Shown: one piece after another, positions 1 to 13,360 of the stretch
Numbering within the stretch: position 1 is the stretch's first letter
Layout: the number at the start of each line of letters is the position of its first letter
Source of the DNA: an uncultured Pseudomonadales bacterium
Lineage (GTDB): Bacteria > Pseudomonadota > Gammaproteobacteria > Pseudomonadales > Azotimanducaceae
Assembly: GCA_958296195.1 (NCBI GenBank)
Contig: OY282455.1
Span: forward strand, 2,046,001 to 2,110,000
Reading direction: 5' to 3'
Length of the DNA stretch: 64,000 nucleotides
Program-made: the position numbers and the translations under genes
Notes under the pieces: generated by a model
Databases searched by the model: none
The model's input: only the letters and a program-made list of their open reading frames with translations
Told to the model about the DNA's origin: nothing

Positions 1-883
1 CGATGATGCCATCGTTCATCTCAAAGCCGTCCATTTCCACCAGCAGTTGATTCAAGGTCTGCTCCCGCTCATCGTGGCCGCCGCCGAGCCCGGCGCCTCG
101 ATGCCGGCCCACGGCGTCAATTTCGTCAATGAAGATGATGCAGGGCGATTGCTTCTTCGCCTGCTGAAACATGTCGCGCACTCTAGAGGCGCCGACGCCG
201 ACGAACATCTCCACGAAGTCCGAGCCGGAAATGGAGAAGAAGGGCGCCTTGGCTTCGCCGGCGATGGCCTTGGCCAGCAGGGTTTTGCCCGTGCCCGGCT
301 GCCCGACCATCAATATGCCGCGGGGAATTCGGCCGCCCAAGCGCTGGAACTTGCCCGGATCCCGCAGGAACTCGACAAGCTCCTGCACGTCCTCCTTCGC
401 CTCATCGACGCCGGCCACGTCAGCGAAGGTGGTCTTGATCTGATCTTCGGACAGCAGCCGGGCCTTGCTCTTGCCGAACGCCAAGGGCCCGCCCCGCCCA
501 CCGGCGCCACCCTGCATCTGCCGCATGAACAGCAGGAACACGCCGATGATGATGAGGATTGGAAAGCTCGCGATCAAAAGCTGAGCCCAAAAGCTCTGCT
601 TTTCCGGCTCCTTGCCGACGATTTCCACTCGATGGTTGTAGAGGTCGTCCAGCAGCTTCTGATCGTACAGATCCGGCCGGATGACGCGAAAGCTCTCCCC
701 CGACTTGCGGGTGCCGACAATCACCAAGCCGTCAATGGTGACTTGTTGGACCTCATCCATGCGCACCAATTCGATGAACTTGGAGTAGCTGACCTGCTCC
801 GGCCCCGGCTTGACGCTGAAGTTGTTGAACACCGTCAGCAGCACGGCGGCGATGACCAGCCACAGCAGCAGATTTTTTCCCAT
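1..883 (-). CDS. ftsH: ATP-dependent zinc metalloprotease FtsH (N-terminal part, cut by window edge)
   Basis: Membrane-anchored AAA+ protease that degrades misfolded membrane proteins and short-lived regulators. The first 294 residues are present; the rest, including the HExxH protease domain, lies left of base 1. Visible: TM1 at about residues 4-21, a short periplasmic domain, TM2 at about 102-120, then the AAA+ module with Walker A GQPGTGKT (194-201) and Walker B IIFIDEID (249-256). The usual Walker A of this family is GPPGTGKT, so Pro-to-Gln at the second position is a small oddity. The ATG at 883 gives the normal MGKNL-type start. It follows rlmE by 67 bases on the same strand, the usual gammaproteobacterial order. 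Identity is secure; completeness cannot be judged. Confidence 0.95.
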   Translation of the reverse strand, partial: MGKNLLLWLVIAAVLLTVFNNFSVKPGPEQVSYSKFIELVRMDEVQQVTIDGLVIVGTRKSGESFRVIRPDLYDQKLLDDLYNHRVEIVGKEPEKQSFWAQLLIASFPILIIIGVFLLFMRQMQGGAGGRGGPLAFGKSKARLLSEDQIKTTFADVAGVDEAKEDVQELVEFLRDPGKFQRLGGRIPRGILMVGQPGTGKTLLAKAIAGEAKAPFFSISGSDFVEMFVGVGASRVRDMFQQAKKQSPCIIFIDEIDAVGRHRGAGLGGGHDEREQTLNQLLVEMDGFEMNDGII

Positions 884-950
884 GTCAGACAAGTGGTCGC
901 CTCCCATGAATCCAACGGCGGATTCGTTTGTGGGGATGGGCAAGCCTACA

Positions 951-1613
951 CTACCTATCCGCCTCTGGCCAAGAGTTGGAGCGTCGATAGCCGAGGGCCA
1001 CGGCGTAGGCTTCGCGTGACCCGGCGCGGGAAGCAGCCGGCTTAACCAAGGTGAATTGGTCGAAATCAGGCCTTGCCGATTGCACCCAAGCATCGCAGCC
1101 GTCGCCCTGCATCAGCTTGACCACCAGGCCGCCGCCAGCCGCCAACCATTTGGCTGCGGCTGCGGCGGCCAAGTCCGCCAAGGCGAGGGCGGCCGCCTGG
1201 TCCGTCGCTCTTACGCCGGAGATGTTGGGGGCCATGTCCGACAAAACAAGGTCCACGGCCGATGCACGGGACGACTCCGCCAAAACAGCCTCAATGCGGC
1301 GGTTGGCTGTGGCCTCGCCAAAACGGGCGGTTATCGGCGCCACTCGGCTGCCGCTGACGGAAAGCGGCGAGGGGTCCACCGCGATGATGCGCCCCTGCGT
1401 GACCCGCTCCGTCAAATAGAGGGTCCAACCGCCGGGGGCGGCGCCGAGTTCAAGCACCCAGTGATGAGCTTGAACCAAACTGAAGCGCTCGTCCATCTGC
1501 GCCAGCTTGAAGTAGGCGCGGGAGACGCGGCCTTCGCGCCTAGCGGCCTTGGTGAAGCCGTCCCGTTTCTGTCGGGCCAGCCAGCGCTGGCTTGATTGGC
1601 TGCGCTTGGGCAT
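951..1613 (-). CDS. rlmE: 23S rRNA 2'-O-methyltransferase RlmE (FtsJ/RrmJ)
   Basis: Methylates the 2'-O of a uridine in the A-loop of 23S rRNA using S-adenosylmethionine, during late 50S assembly. The 220-residue protein has the family's expected length. It shows the SAM-binding motif [10 protein letters not shown] near residue 55 (DLGAAPGGW is more common), the SDMAPN motif with the catalytic Asp near 125, VVKLMQG with the catalytic Lys, and the SREAY motif with the catalytic Glu near 200, plus the early YFKL lysine. The K-D-K-E set is therefore complete. It lies between greA (23 bases upstream) and ftsH in one leftward transcription unit. Confidence 0.95.
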   Translation of the reverse strand: MPKRSQSSQRWLARQKRDGFTKAARREGRVSRAYFKLAQMDERFSLVQAHHWVLELGAAPGGWTLYLTERVTQGRIIAVDPSPLSVSGSRVAPITARFGEATANRRIEAVLAESSRASAVDLVLSDMAPNISGVRATDQAAALALADLAAAAAAKWLAAGGGLVVKLMQGDGCDAWVQSARPDFDQFTLVKPAASRAGSREAYAVALGYRRSNSWPEADR

Positions 1614-1636
1614 CCCCGCCCTAAAGTTCGCTCGAC

Positions 1637-2110
1637 CTAAAGATGCTCCACGGCGTCGATTGAGTAGGTGGTTTCCCCGTTGGGGGTTTGCACCCTCACC
1701 TCGTCGCCGACCGACTTGCCGATTAGGGCCCTGGCGATGGGCGTCTTGATGGAGAGCCTGCCGGCCTTGGGGTCGGCTTCGTCCTCGCCCACGATCCTGT
1801 AGCGGATGGAATCCCCGGAATCACCGCCAGTCAGGGCGACGGTCACGCCGAAAATCACCTTGCCGCTGGGGGGAATCTTGGTGACGTCGATGACTTGGGC
1901 GTCCGCAAGGCGGCCTTCGATTTCGCGTATGCGGCCTTCGTTGAAGCTTTGCTCCTCCCGGGCGGCATGGTATTCGGCGTTCTCCCGCAAATCGCCATGC
2001 TCACGGGCCGCGGCGATGGCCCGGCTGATCTCATGGCGCTTTTCCGCTTTCCGCTGCTGCAGCTCCCGCCGCAGCAACTCGGCGCCTTCAACGGTCATGG
2101 GAGTAGGCAT
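1637..2110 (-). CDS. greA: Transcription elongation factor GreA
   Basis: Binds in the RNA polymerase secondary channel and stimulates cleavage of backtracked transcripts. The 157 residues match the usual 158. The N-terminal coiled coil (about 1-75) carries the tip acidic residues in [15 protein letters not shown], the GreA signature. The C-terminal FKBP-like domain (about 80-157) includes the [11 protein letters not shown] and [18 protein letters not shown] stretches seen across GreA proteins. It follows carB by 19 bases and precedes rlmE, the arrangement known from pseudomonads, so it is probably cotranscribed with carAB. Confidence 0.96.
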   Translation of the reverse strand: MPTPMTVEGAELLRRELQQRKAEKRHEISRAIAAAREHGDLRENAEYHAAREEQSFNEGRIREIEGRLADAQVIDVTKIPPSGKVIFGVTVALTGGDSGDSIRYRIVGEDEADPKAGRLSIKTPIARALIGKSVGDEVRVQTPNGETTYSIDAVEHL

Positions 2111-2129
2111 GGCGCTTCAACCTCGCGCG

Positions 2130-5400
<3,271 letters not shown>

Positions 5401-5408
<8 letters not shown>

Positions 5409-6525
5409 CGGCCGCCGCCATCAGATCGATGAAGTGATCGAATAGGTAGCCGCAATCCTTGGGGCCGGGGCTGGCTTCGGGATGGCCTTGGAAGCCAAAG
5501 GCCGGGCGGTCTGTGCGGGCAATGCCCTGCAAGGTTCCGTCGAACAAGGATCTATGGGTTGCCCGCAGGCAACTCGGCAGCGAGTCTTCATCGACTGCAA
5601 AACCGTGGTTCTGGCTGGTGATCACGACTTGGCCGGTGTCCAAATCCTGCACCGGATGGTTGGCACCGTGATGGCCGTGGGGCATTTTCACCGTCTCGGC
5701 GCCGCTGGCCAAGGCCAATAGCTGGTGTCCAAGGCAAATGCCGAAAATCGGCACGCCGGTGGCAAGAAGCTGGGCAATGGCGCTGATGGCGTAGGCGCAC
5801 GGCTCTGGGTCGCCGGGGCCGTTGGACAGGAAAACGCCATCCGGCTGCAATGACGCAACCTCATGCGCTGGGGTGGCGGCCGGCACCACGGTGACCCGGC
5901 AGCCTCTGGCGGCGAGCAAGCGCAGAATGTTGCGCTTGACGCCGAAGTCGTAGGCGACCACATGGAATCCGTTCCCGTCGCCTGCTGCGTAGCCGCTGCC
6001 GTGTACCCAGGCCGACTCCGTCCAGGCGTAGGGTTGGGCGCAGGTCACGGCTTGGGCCAAGTCCATGCCTTTGAGCCCAGGGAAGGCGAGCGCCAACTTC
6101 AGCGCCTCCTGCTCATCGACGTCGCCGGCGGCGATGCAGCCGGACAGGGCGCCCTTCTCCCGCAGCAGGCGGGTTAGGCGCCGGGTATCGACTCCGGCGA
6201 TGGCGACGACCTTTTGCTCGGCTAGGAGTTCCGGCAGGGTCTGTCGTCGGCGCCAACTGCTGGCTAGCCGCGGCAACTGGCGAATCACCAATCCGGCGGC
6301 GCAAACGGAGGAGGACTCAAAATCCTCTGGATTGACGCCGGTGTTGCCGATCTGCGGATAGGTAAGAGTGATGATCTGCTTGGCGTAGGACGGGTCGGTG
6401 AGGATTTCCTGATAACCGGTCATGGCCGTGTTGAAGACCACTTCGCCGACAACAACGCCGGGCGCGCCGCAGGAGTGGCCGCGGAACGAACTACCGTCCT
6501 CCAACGCGAGCAACGCTGGCGTCAA
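5401..6525 (-). CDS. carA: Carbamoyl-phosphate synthase small (glutaminase) subunit
   Basis: Hydrolyses glutamine and passes ammonia to CarB. The 374-residue protein has the CarA N-terminal domain ([26 protein letters not shown]) and a class I glutamine amidotransferase domain with the nucleophile Cys in [12 protein letters not shown] and the His/Glu pair in GHPEASPGP. The start is a TTG at 6525, supported by AAGGAG 9-14 bases upstream; no ATG gives the conserved N terminus. It heads the leftward carA-carB-greA-rlmE-ftsH unit. A terminator-like hairpin sits in the leader about 60 bases ahead of the start. Confidence 0.97.
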
Positions 6526-6586
6526 ACTCTAGCGCTCCTTGTCGCAAGCCCCAACTTCCGCATACCGGCTAGGGTGAGCAGGCTGC

Positions 6587-6623
6587 AAAAAGGCGAGATC
6601 GATGCGTCGCTTCGACCTCGCCT
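6587..6623 (-). terminator. Candidate leader terminator/attenuator of carA
   Basis: Read on the minus strand this is two 12-base arms (6612-6623 and 6591-6602) around a 9-base loop, followed directly by five T residues (6591-6587). The single mismatch on the plus strand becomes a G-U pair in the minus-strand RNA, so the hairpin is fully paired only in the carA direction. There is no T run on the plus side. It sits 61 bases upstream of the carA TTG and downstream of any carA promoter, as expected of an attenuator. Function is inferred. Confidence 0.55.
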
Positions 6624-6639
6624 AGTACAACAACCAAGT

Positions 6640-6705
6640 TTAGCCGACTGAACGGATTAACTCACCTACTTTTTTTGCGGTTGGCGCGGAGCTGGTTTTA
6701 GCCAT
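6640..6705 (-). CDS. Possible 21-codon leader ORF upstream of carA
   Basis: An ATG at 6705 opens a 21-codon frame (MAKTSSAPTAKKVGELIRSV...) that stops 17 bases before the carA leader hairpin. The position is what a leader peptide of an attenuator would have. Against it: the Shine-Dalgarno is weak and there is no run of a regulatory codon such as Arg or Tyr. It may be chance. Confidence 0.2.
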   Translation of the reverse strand: MAKTSSAPTAKKVGELIRSVG

Positions 6706-6733
6706 TGTCCGCGCCGCGCCAAACCGCTACCAT
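6705..6733 (+). promoter_or_regulatory. Candidate sigma70 promoter for tpiA
   Basis: TTGTCC (6705-6710) and TACCAT (6728-6733) are 17 bases apart and would start transcription near 6740, giving a leader of about 20 bases before the tpiA ATG. The boxes are only moderate matches. The carA-tpiA gap is the only one on the left side where two divergent units need promoters. Confidence 0.35.
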
Positions 6734-6761
6734 GCGCAGCCAATTTTGATGAGGGTCGCCC

Positions 6762-7514
6762 ATGCGTCGCTCAATCGTCGCCGGCAATTGGAAGATGCAC
6801 GGGTCCCAGGAGCAAGCGTTGCGCTTTTGCGAAGCGCTCAGCGCAGCACCCTTGGCGGCGGAGGTTGAACTGGTCGTCTTTCCGCCGGTGGCTTATTTGG
6901 GCTTGTTTGCCGCCAACGTCAGCCAAGAGGGGGTGCAGTTCGGCGCTCAGGACCTGCACCCTTCACCCGAGGGGGCGCATACCGGTGACATCTCCGGCGA
7001 GATGATTGCGGATTTGGGCGGTCGCTGGGTTTTGGTTGGGCATTCCGAGCGTCGTCGCGAGCACCGGGAGGACGACGCCTTGGTGGCGGCCAAAGTTCGT
7101 GCGGCCTTGGCGGTGGGCTTGAAGCCGATTGTTTGCGTAGGCGAGACCTTGGCGCAAAGGCGGGCCGACGCCGCCAATGCGGTGGTGGCGGACCAACTGC
7201 GGACGGTGCTCGACGCGGTGGGGCCAGAGGGCTTGGTGCGGGGAGCGGTCGCCTATGAGCCTGTTTGGGCGATCGGCACTGGCGCGTCCGCAGCACCGGA
7301 GCAGGCTGAGGCGATGCATGGCGTGATACGACAAACGCTGGCGGTGCGCGATGCGGCGTTGGCGGAGGAGCAGCTTCGGGTGCTTTACGGCGGCAGCGTT
7401 ACCGCGGACAACGCCGCGGATTTGTTTCACCAACCGAACGTGGATGGCGGGCTGGTCGGCGGCGCCTCGCTCGAAGCCGAGAGTTTTCTGGCCATTGCCG
7501 CCGCCGCTGGTTGA
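6762..7514 (+). CDS. tpiA: Triose-phosphate isomerase
   Basis: Interconverts dihydroxyacetone phosphate and glyceraldehyde 3-phosphate in glycolysis and gluconeogenesis; cytoplasmic TIM barrel, 250 residues as usual. The catalytic residues are visible: Lys in AGNWKMHGS, His in LVGHSERR, and Glu in AYEPVWAIGTG, with the phosphate-binding loop YGGSVTADN. GAGGG lies 8-12 bases ahead of the ATG. It precedes secG, the usual gammaproteobacterial pair, and is divergent from carA. Confidence 0.98.
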   Translation: MRRSIVAGNWKMHGSQEQALRFCEALSAAPLAAEVELVVFPPVAYLGLFAANVSQEGVQFGAQDLHPSPEGAHTGDISGEMIADLGGRWVLVGHSERRREHREDDALVAAKVRAALAVGLKPIVCVGETLAQRRADAANAVVADQLRTVLDAVGPEGLVRGAVAYEPVWAIGTGASAAPEQAEAMHGVIRQTLAVRDAALAEEQLRVLYGGSVTADNAADLFHQPNVDGGLVGGASLEAESFLAIAAAAG

Positions 7515-7540
7515 CAGTTGTAAGGTGTGCGCAAGTGGAC

Positions 7541-7888
7541 ATGACGACCTTTGAAACCGTGCTGCTGCTGTTGCTGGTGCTGGATGCCTTGGCGCTCGGC
7601 GGGCTGGTGCTGCTGCAGCAGGGCCGGGGGGCGGACGCCGGCGCCGCCTTCGGCTCAGGCGCATCGAACACGATGTTCGGCAGCAGCGGCTCCTCGTCTT
7701 TTCTGGTCAAGGCTACGGTGTGGCTGGCCATCGGCTTTTTCGTGATCTCGTTCGGCTTGGCGTGGTTCGCCAAGGAGCGGGCTACGGGCTTGCAGGACGA
7801 AGGTGTGCCCAGCCCCGTGGAGATACTGGATGCGCCCGAATCGCCGGCCAAGGATGAGGGTGCGGACTCGGACATCCCGGACGTTTAG
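7541..7888 (+). CDS. secG: Protein translocase subunit SecG
   Basis: Small accessory subunit of the SecYEG channel in the inner membrane. From the ATG at 7541 the product has 115 residues: TM1 (about 2-21), the conserved loop LLQQGRGADAGAAFGSGASNT and GSSGSSSFL, TM2 (about 51-70), and an acidic C-terminal tail. A TTG at 7511 would add ten residues before the first helix and overlap tpiA, but family proteins begin just before TM1, so I prefer 7541. Its 3' end is 58 bases from tRNA-Leu. Confidence 0.95.
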   Translation: MTTFETVLLLLLVLDALALGGLVLLQQGRGADAGAAFGSGASNTMFGSSGSSSFLVKATVWLAIGFFVISFGLAWFAKERATGLQDEGVPSPVEILDAPESPAKDEGADSDIPDV

Positions 7889-7946
7889 CGGCCATGCAGT
7901 CCTTGGCCATGCGGAACTCGCCCGGTGTTGGAGGCTTCATGGCTGT

Positions 7947-8033
7947 GCCGAAGTGGTGGAATTGGTAGACACGCTATCTTGAGGGGGTAGTGGGCGTTCG
8001 CCCGTGCGAGTTCGAGTCTCGCCTTCGGCACCA
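7947..8033 (+). tRNA. tRNA-Leu (anticodon GAG)
   Basis: 87 bases with encoded CCA. The 7-bp acceptor pairs GCCGAAG with CTTCGGC; the anticodon loop TTGAGGG gives GAG; there is a long variable arm (GGGCGTTCGCCC) as in class II tRNAs, and a T loop TTCGAGT. It stands in the conserved secG-tRNA-Leu-tRNA-Met slot. Confidence 0.97.
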
Positions 8034-8117
8034 TAACTCTTTGGCCCAAAATACAAAAAAGTGCGATTGGAGGTTGCAGGCGGCATCTCGCGGCCCTATA
8101 ATCCGCTGTCGCGTTGA

Positions 8118-8194
<77 letters not shown>

Positions 8195-8206
8195 TAACGG
8201 AGACCG

Positions 8207-8232
8207 AAAAGGCCCCTCATTAGGGGCCTTTT
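8207..8232 (+). terminator. Intrinsic terminator after tRNA-fMet
   Basis: A GC-rich stem (GGCCCCT/AGGGGCC, extended by A-T pairs) with a 4-base loop, ending in TTTT. It lies 13 bases after the tRNA 3' end. Confidence 0.8.
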
Positions 8233-8284
8233 CGTAGGCGGTCCGCCCCAAGAGCGGGGCGGTCTTGGGATGGCTGATTTTCGA

Positions 8285-8308
8285 AATGGGCGTAACGCCC
8301 ATTTTTTT
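8285..8308 (+). terminator. Second terminator/attenuator just upstream of rimP
   Basis: AAATGGGCG pairs with CGCCCATTT around a 3-base loop, and the T run extends to 8308, only 11 bases before the rimP start. Any transcript of rimP-nusA-infB from the tRNA side must read through it. Its closeness to the rimP ribosome-binding region also suggests an effect on translation. Confidence 0.75.
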
Positions 8309-8319
8309 GTTGGTGGACC

Positions 8320-8778
8320 GTGAATCAGACGGAACAAAGAATAGAGGGGGTTTTAGAGCCGGCGGTGGCGGCCTTTGGCTGCGCCATTTGGGGCGTGGAG
8401 TATCAGTCCGCCGGCAAGCGGGCGCGGCTGCGCGTCTATATCGACAAGCCTGGCGGCGTCTCGATAGGGGACTGCGAAAGGGTTAGCCGTGAAGTGGGCG
8501 ACGTTCTCGACCTTGAGGGCTTGATCGAGCAGAGCTATGACCTCGAGGTGTCCTCGCCGGGGTTCAATCGAATTCTCTTCAAAGCCGAGCAATGCGCCAG
8601 CAATGTCGGTGAGACCGTTGAAGTGCGTCTGAACTTCCCTTTTGAAGGCCGGCGGCGCTTCGTTGGGCTGCTCTCCGGCGTTGCGGATGCACAGATTCTG
8701 CTGCGCATTGAGGACGCGGAGTACCTGCTGCCCCTTGAAAATGTACAGCGAGCCCGGGTCATCCCGCGTTTTGGCTAG
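8320..8778 (+). CDS. rimP: Ribosome maturation factor RimP
   Basis: Needed for 30S maturation. The 152-residue length is normal; the N-terminal domain contains the family signature YDLEVSSPGFNRILFKAEQC (about 68-87) and the C-terminal SH3-like domain ends with NVQRARVIPRF. The start is a GTG at 8320 with GGTGGA just upstream. nusA follows after 16 bases, the conserved rimP-nusA-infB order. Confidence 0.95.
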   Translation: MNQTEQRIEGVLEPAVAAFGCAIWGVEYQSAGKRARLRVYIDKPGGVSIGDCERVSREVGDVLDLEGLIEQSYDLEVSSPGFNRILFKAEQCASNVGETVEVRLNFPFEGRRRFVGLLSGVADAQILLRIEDAEYLLPLENVQRARVIPRFG

Positions 8779-8794
8779 AGGTGTGGCGGCAGGC

Positions 8795-10318
8795 ATGACA
8801 AAAGACATATTTCTGGTGGTGGACGCGGTCTCCCACGAAAAGGGCGTTTCCAAAGAGGTGATTTTTTGCGCCATTGAAAGCGCTTTGGCGTCAGCAACCA
8901 AGAAGCTCTACGACGATCAAGCGGAGTTTCGGGTCGCCATAGATCGGGAGACGGGGGACTACGAAACCTTCCGCGTCTGGACGGTGACGGACATGGACCA
9001 GGAGGAGGAGCCGAATCCGGCCGCGCAAATCCCTGCGGATGACCCACGCGCCACCGGTCTCGAAATTGGGGACACCGTAGAGGAGCGGGTGGATTCGGTG
9101 GAGTTCGGTCGCATCGCCGCGCAAACCGCGAAGCAGGTCATCGTGCAGAAGGTCCGCGAAGCAGAGCGGGCACGGGTGGAGCTGGAATACTCGCCAAGGG
9201 TCGGGCAACTCCTCGGCGGCGTCATCAAGCGAGTGGGTCGAGACAGCGTCGTCGTTGATTTCGGCGACACCGCTGAGGGCGTCATCACCCGAGAGCACCT
9301 CATTCCTCGGGAAACCTTCCGAGTGGGCGAACGAGTGCGCACCCTGCTGCAGGAGCTGCGCACGGACAACCGCGGCCCGCAACTTATGTTGACCCGCACG
9401 TCGCCGGACATGTTGGTGGAGCTGTTCAAAATTGAAGTGCCGGAAATATCCGAAGATGTCATACAGATCCGCGGCGCCGCCCGAGATCCGGGGTCCCGGG
9501 CGAAGATCGCGGTAAGCACCAACGACGGCCGCATCGACCCGGTGGGCGCCTGCGTCGGCATGAGGGGCTCCAGGGTGCAGGCGGTGTCTGGGGAACTCGC
9601 CGGCGAGCGCATCGACATCGTGCCTTGGAACGACAATCCGGCCCAACTCACCATTAACGCCATGGCTCCGGCTGAGGTGAAGTCCATCCAAATCGACGAA
9701 GAAAAGCACAGCATGAACATCGTCGTCGCCGAAGACAAGTTGGCCCAAGCCATCGGCAAAGGCGGCCAAAACGTGCGCTTGGCCAGCGACCTCACAGGCT
9801 GGGCGTTGAACATCATGACCGAGCAGGAAGCCGCCGAACTGCAGGAGGCCGAGGCCACTCGCCTGATGGATGAGTTCATGGAGTCCCTGTCCGTCGATGA
9901 GGACGTTGCGGCGGCGCTGGTGGAGGAGGGCTTCATCACCCTGGAGGAGGTCGCCTACGTCCCGCTTGAGGAAATGACGGCGATTGAGGGGTTTGACGAT
10001 GAAATCGTCGAAGAGTTGAGAAGCCGCGCCAAAGATGCGCTGCTCACCAAGGCGATCGCTGGGGAGGTGCAGCTTGAACCGGCTGACGACCTGCTGAACA
10101 TGGATGGCATGGAGCGCGGTCTCGCCTATCGTCTGGCCGAGCGGCAGGTCACCACCATGGAGGATCTGGCTGAACTCGATGTGGCCGAACTCATGGACAT
10201 TCTGGACGACATTGACGAAGAGCGGGCGGCGCAGCTCATCATGACCGCTAGGGCGCCGTGGTTTGAAGCGTCCAATGAGGGTTCGGACACCGTCAATGAC
10301 GCGGACGGCGCGTCTTGA
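8795..10318 (+). CDS. nusA: Transcription termination/antitermination factor NusA
   Basis: RNA polymerase-binding factor that promotes pausing, termination and rRNA antitermination. From the ATG at 8795 there are 507 residues: N-terminal polymerase-binding domain (1 to about 130), S1 domain ([17 protein letters not shown] to about 200), two KH domains including [17 protein letters not shown] and [13 protein letters not shown], and two acidic helix-hairpin-helix repeats at the C terminus, as in Escherichia coli. A start inside rimP in this frame is possible but would lack family support. The rrn leader boxA in this window would be one of its targets. Confidence 0.97.
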   Translation: MTKDIFLVVDAVSHEKGVSKEVIFCAIESALASATKKLYDDQAEFRVAIDRETGDYETFRVWTVTDMDQEEEPNPAAQIPADDPRATGLEIGDTVEERVDSVEFGRIAAQTAKQVIVQKVREAERARVELEYSPRVGQLLGGVIKRVGRDSVVVDFGDTAEGVITREHLIPRETFRVGERVRTLLQELRTDNRGPQLMLTRTSPDMLVELFKIEVPEISEDVIQIRGAARDPGSRAKIAVSTNDGRIDPVGACVGMRGSRVQAVSGELAGERIDIVPWNDNPAQLTINAMAPAEVKSIQIDEEKHSMNIVVAEDKLAQAIGKGGQNVRLASDLTGWALNIMTEQEAAELQEAEATRLMDEFMESLSVDEDVAAALVEEGFITLEEVAYVPLEEMTAIEGFDDEIVEELRSRAKDALLTKAIAGEVQLEPADDLLNMDGMERGLAYRLAERQVTTMEDLAELDVAELMDILDDIDEERAAQLIMTARAPWFEASNEGSDTVNDADGAS

Positions 10319-10355
10319 TCAGGCCGAGGTTGAGAAGCTATCAAGGCTAGTTGAA

Positions 10356-12905
10356 ATGACTGACCTCACCGTAAGACAGTTTGCGGAGTCCGTTAGCACC
10401 CCGGTCGAACGCCTGCTGAAGCAGATGGCGGAGGCTGGGCTGCCGCACACCGACAGCTCCGAGGCCGTCTCTGACGAGCATAAAAACACGTTGCTAGCGC
10501 ATTTTCGGCGCAGCCGCGGGTCGGCTGAGGGGGCGCCCAACAGAATCAGCATGAAGCGGAAATCGGTTAGTGCCGTGAAAGCCCCTGGCCAAGGGCGGAT
10601 GGGCCAGGAAGTCAAGGTTGAGGTCATTGGTCGCCGCATTTACGTGCGGCCGGAACCCGGCGACGCAACCCCGGCAAAGCCGCCGGCCGCGGTCCCCAAG
10701 GGGACGACCGCTGCGGAGCTGGAAGCGCAGCGCATACGTGAACAAGAGCAGCGGCGCCAAGCGGCGGATGAGGAGGCTCGGCGAGCCGACGCCCAACGCC
10801 AGGAGGAAGCGCAGCGTCGTGAGCGGGAGAAGACGGCGCGGCGCAAGGCCGAAGAGTCCGCCAAGGCGGGGCCGCCGCCGGGTCGGCCGGAGCCGGCCGA
10901 GCGGCCGCGCAGCGCCGCGGCTGAGGCCATTAGCGCCGAAGCCGCCGCCGAGGCGCAAGCCAAGGCTCAGGCCACGGAAAAGGCCGGCAAGCGGGTCAAG
11001 GGCAAGGATCGGGACCGCAGCGGGCATGACGGGCGACGGATGCGCCAGGAACTGTCCCTTAAGTCCGAACGACGCAGCCACCGCAAGGTTCGCCGAGCGC
11101 AGCCCATCAAGGTGGAGCAGCAGGGCGGCGAATTCAAGCCCACGGAGTTCATTGCCCGCGAGGTTGAAGTGCCGGACATGATCGCTGTGGGAGACTTGGC
11201 GCAGCGCATGACGGTCAAGGCCGGAGAAGTCATCAAGACCTTAATGGAGCTTGGTTTGATGGCCACGATTAATCAGGCCATCGATCAGGACACGGCCGTC
11301 GCGGTGGTGGAGGTGATGGGTCACAAGGTTAAGCTGATCCATGAGGACGCCATCGAACAGGCCTTGGAGAAATCCCTGCGGATTGAGGGCGAGGGCGAGC
11401 CTCGACCGCCGGTGGTGACCGTGATGGGTCATGTGGACCACGGCAAGACCTCCCTGCTGGACAAGATTCGCCACACTCGGGTGGTCAGTGGCGAAGCCGG
11501 TGGCATCACTCAGCACATAGGCGCCTATTCGGTGGAAACGGAGTACGGCCGCATCTGCTTCATCGACACGCCCGGCCACGCCGCCTTTACGGCCATGCGG
11601 GCCCGCGGCGCCCGGGTGACGGATATCGTGATTCTGGTGGTGGCCGCCGATGATGGGGTCAAGCCGCAAACCGTGGAGGCCATCCAGCACGCCCAGGCCG
11701 CCGATGTGCCCATCGTGGTCGCCATCAACAAGATGGACCTTGAAGGCGCAGATGTGGAGCAGGTGACCAAGGAATTGGCCGCCAACCAGGTGATGTCGGA
11801 GGACTGGGGCGGAGACGCCCTGTTCGCGCAGGTCTCCGCAGTCACCGGGGAGGGCATCTCCGCCCTGCTCGAGGCGGTGCTGCTGCAGGCGGAAATTCTG
11901 GAGCTCAAAGCGATGCCGGACGCACCGGCTCGCGGCGTGGTCGTCGAATCCCGCTTGGACCGGGGGCGTGGCCCCGTTTCCACCGTGCTGGTGCAGAACG
12001 GCACCCTCCGCCGGGGCGATGTCGTTATCGCCGGAGAGCACCACGGCCGCGTTCGGACCATGCTTAGCGATCAAGGCCGGCAGACCGAATGCGCCGGCCC
12101 GTCGGAGCCCGTGGAAGTGCTTGGCTTGAGCGGAACGCCGGGGGCGGGTGATGACTTCTCGGTGGTCACCGACGAGCGCTCCGCAAGGGAGCTGGCGGAG
12201 TTCCGTCGCGACAAGACTCTGGAGCAGCGCCAAACCACCCAGCAGGCGGCGAAGTTGGACAACATGTTCGCCGGCTTGGGCGAAGGCGAGAAGCGGGTGC
12301 TCAAACTGGTGGTCAAGACGGACGTCCGCGGCAGCTTGGAGGCCATCCTGCAGGCCCTGGCGGAGCTCGGCAAGGATGAGGTGGTCGTCAGCGTGCTCGG
12401 TTCGGGAGTGGGCGGCGTCACCGAAAGCGACGTCAATTTGGCGCTTACCTATGGCGCCGGCATTCTTGGCTTCAATGTCCGCGCCGACCGCGCCGCCAAA
12501 GCCATAGTCGAACGCGAAGGATTGGACCTGCGCTACTACAGCGTCATTTACGAATTGATTGACGACGTGAAGCAGGCGCTGAGCGGAATGCTGACGCCGG
12601 AGGTGCGCGAAGAGATCATCGGCGTCGCCGAAGTGCGGGACGTGTTCCAGTCGCCGCGCCTCGGCCTCATAGCCGGCTGCATGGTCATTGAAGGCGCCGT
12701 GCATCGCAACAAGCCAATCCGTGTGCTGCGCGACAATGTGGTCATCTACGAGGGTGAGCTCGAATCCCTGCGGCGCTTCAAGGAGAATGTCGGCGAAGTT
12801 CGCAACGGCACCGAGTGCGGCATTGGCGTGCGCAACTACAATGACGTGCGTTTGGGCGACCTCATTGAGGTCTTTGAATCCCACGAGGTGGAGAGGACTC
12901 TGTGA
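10356..12905 (+). CDS. infB: Translation initiation factor IF-2
   Basis: GTPase that brings initiator tRNA to the 30S subunit. The 849-residue reading starts at ATG 10356 with [13 protein letters not shown], the conserved IF-2 N-terminal subdomain; the upstream in-frame codons overlap nusA and look non-native. An Arg/Glu/Ala-rich helical linker (about 120-270) follows, then the G domain: GHVDHGKT at 358-365, DTPGHAAF and NKMD. Domains II to IV, including the fMet-tRNA-binding C2 domain, run to the end. It follows nusA by 37 bases and overlaps the rbfA ATG by one base. Confidence 0.97.
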   Translation: MTDLTVRQFAESVSTPVERLLKQMAEAGLPHTDSSEAVSDEHKNTLLAHFRRSRGSAEGAPNRISMKRKSVSAVKAPGQGRMGQEVKVEVIGRRIYVRPEPGDATPAKPPAAVPKGTTAAELEAQRIREQEQRRQAADEEARRADAQRQEEAQRREREKTARRKAEESAKAGPPPGRPEPAERPRSAAAEAISAEAAAEAQAKAQATEKAGKRVKGKDRDRSGHDGRRMRQELSLKSERRSHRKVRRAQPIKVEQQGGEFKPTEFIAREVEVPDMIAVGDLAQRMTVKAGEVIKTLMELGLMATINQAIDQDTAVAVVEVMGHKVKLIHEDAIEQALEKSLRIEGEGEPRPPVVTVMGHVDHGKTSLLDKIRHTRVVSGEAGGITQHIGAYSVETEYGRICFIDTPGHAAFTAMRARGARVTDIVILVVAADDGVKPQTVEAIQHAQAADVPIVVAINKMDLEGADVEQVTKELAANQVMSEDWGGDALFAQVSAVTGEGISALLEAVLLQAEILELKAMPDAPARGVVVESRLDRGRGPVSTVLVQNGTLRRGDVVIAGEHHGRVRTMLSDQGRQTECAGPSEPVEVLGLSGTPGAGDDFSVVTDERSARELAEFRRDKTLEQRQTTQQAAKLDNMFAGLGEGEKRVLKLVVKTDVRGSLEAILQALAELGKDEVVVSVLGSGVGGVTESDVNLALTYGAGILGFNVRADRAAKAIVEREGLDLRYYSVIYELIDDVKQALSGMLTPEVREEIIGVAEVRDVFQSPRLGLIAGCMVIEGAVHRNKPIRVLRDNVVIYEGELESLRRFKENVGEVRNGTECGIGVRNYNDVRLGDLIEVFESHEVERTL

Positions 12906-13360
12906 TGCGGGAGCAGGGGCGTGAATTGCGCTTGGCGGAGCTCCTGCACGAAGAGTTGGCCGGCATCATTCAGTTCGAAATGCGGGATCCGCGCATCGGC
13001 TTGGTCAACGTCAATGACGTCCGCATCACCAGGGATTTGGCCTTTGCGGACGTTTACGTTTCCACCCTTGGAGGGGATGCGGCGGAGGAGCCCTCGGCCG
13101 AGCAAAAGGACGCCTTGGTCGCTGTCTTGAACGGGGCCTCTGGGTTCTTCCGGTCTGAATTGGCCAGGCGTCACCGGATGCGCGGCACCCCCAAGCCCCG
13201 CTTTCACTACGATGAATCCGTGGCGCGGGGTCGCCGCATGGAGAAGCTCATCGACCGGGCCAGGGCAGCCGACCAGCGCAACCAGATTGGTCCGCTCAGT
13301 GACGGCGCGGCCGAACTAAGTTTGCCGGCTAACGGGTCGATGGTGCAGCATGGGCGGTAG
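12905..13360 (+). CDS. rbfA: 30S ribosome-binding factor RbfA
   Basis: Assists 16S rRNA 5' end maturation. It is 151 residues from ATG 12905 (a GTG at 12902 is possible). The KH-like core carries ELLHEELAGIIQFEMRDPRIG, VNDVRITRDLAFADVYVS and the C-terminal RHRMRGTPKPRFHYDES block. About 15-20 residues at the C terminus (after IDRARAADQ) are longer than most family members and low in complexity. It overlaps infB (TGATG) and truB (11 bases). Confidence 0.94.
   Translation: MREQGRELRLAELLHEELAGIIQFEMRDPRIGLVNVNDVRITRDLAFADVYVSTLGGDAAEEPSAEQKDALVAVLNGASGFFRSELARRHRMRGTPKPRFHYDESVARGRRMEKLIDRARAADQRNQIGPLSDGAAELSLPANGSMVQHGR

Noticed and set aside
11241-12884. 547-codon open frame antisense to infB
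   Set aside because: It is a GC-rich shadow of infB codon structure, His/Ala/Asp-rich with no domain motif; infB in the sense frame is fully typical.
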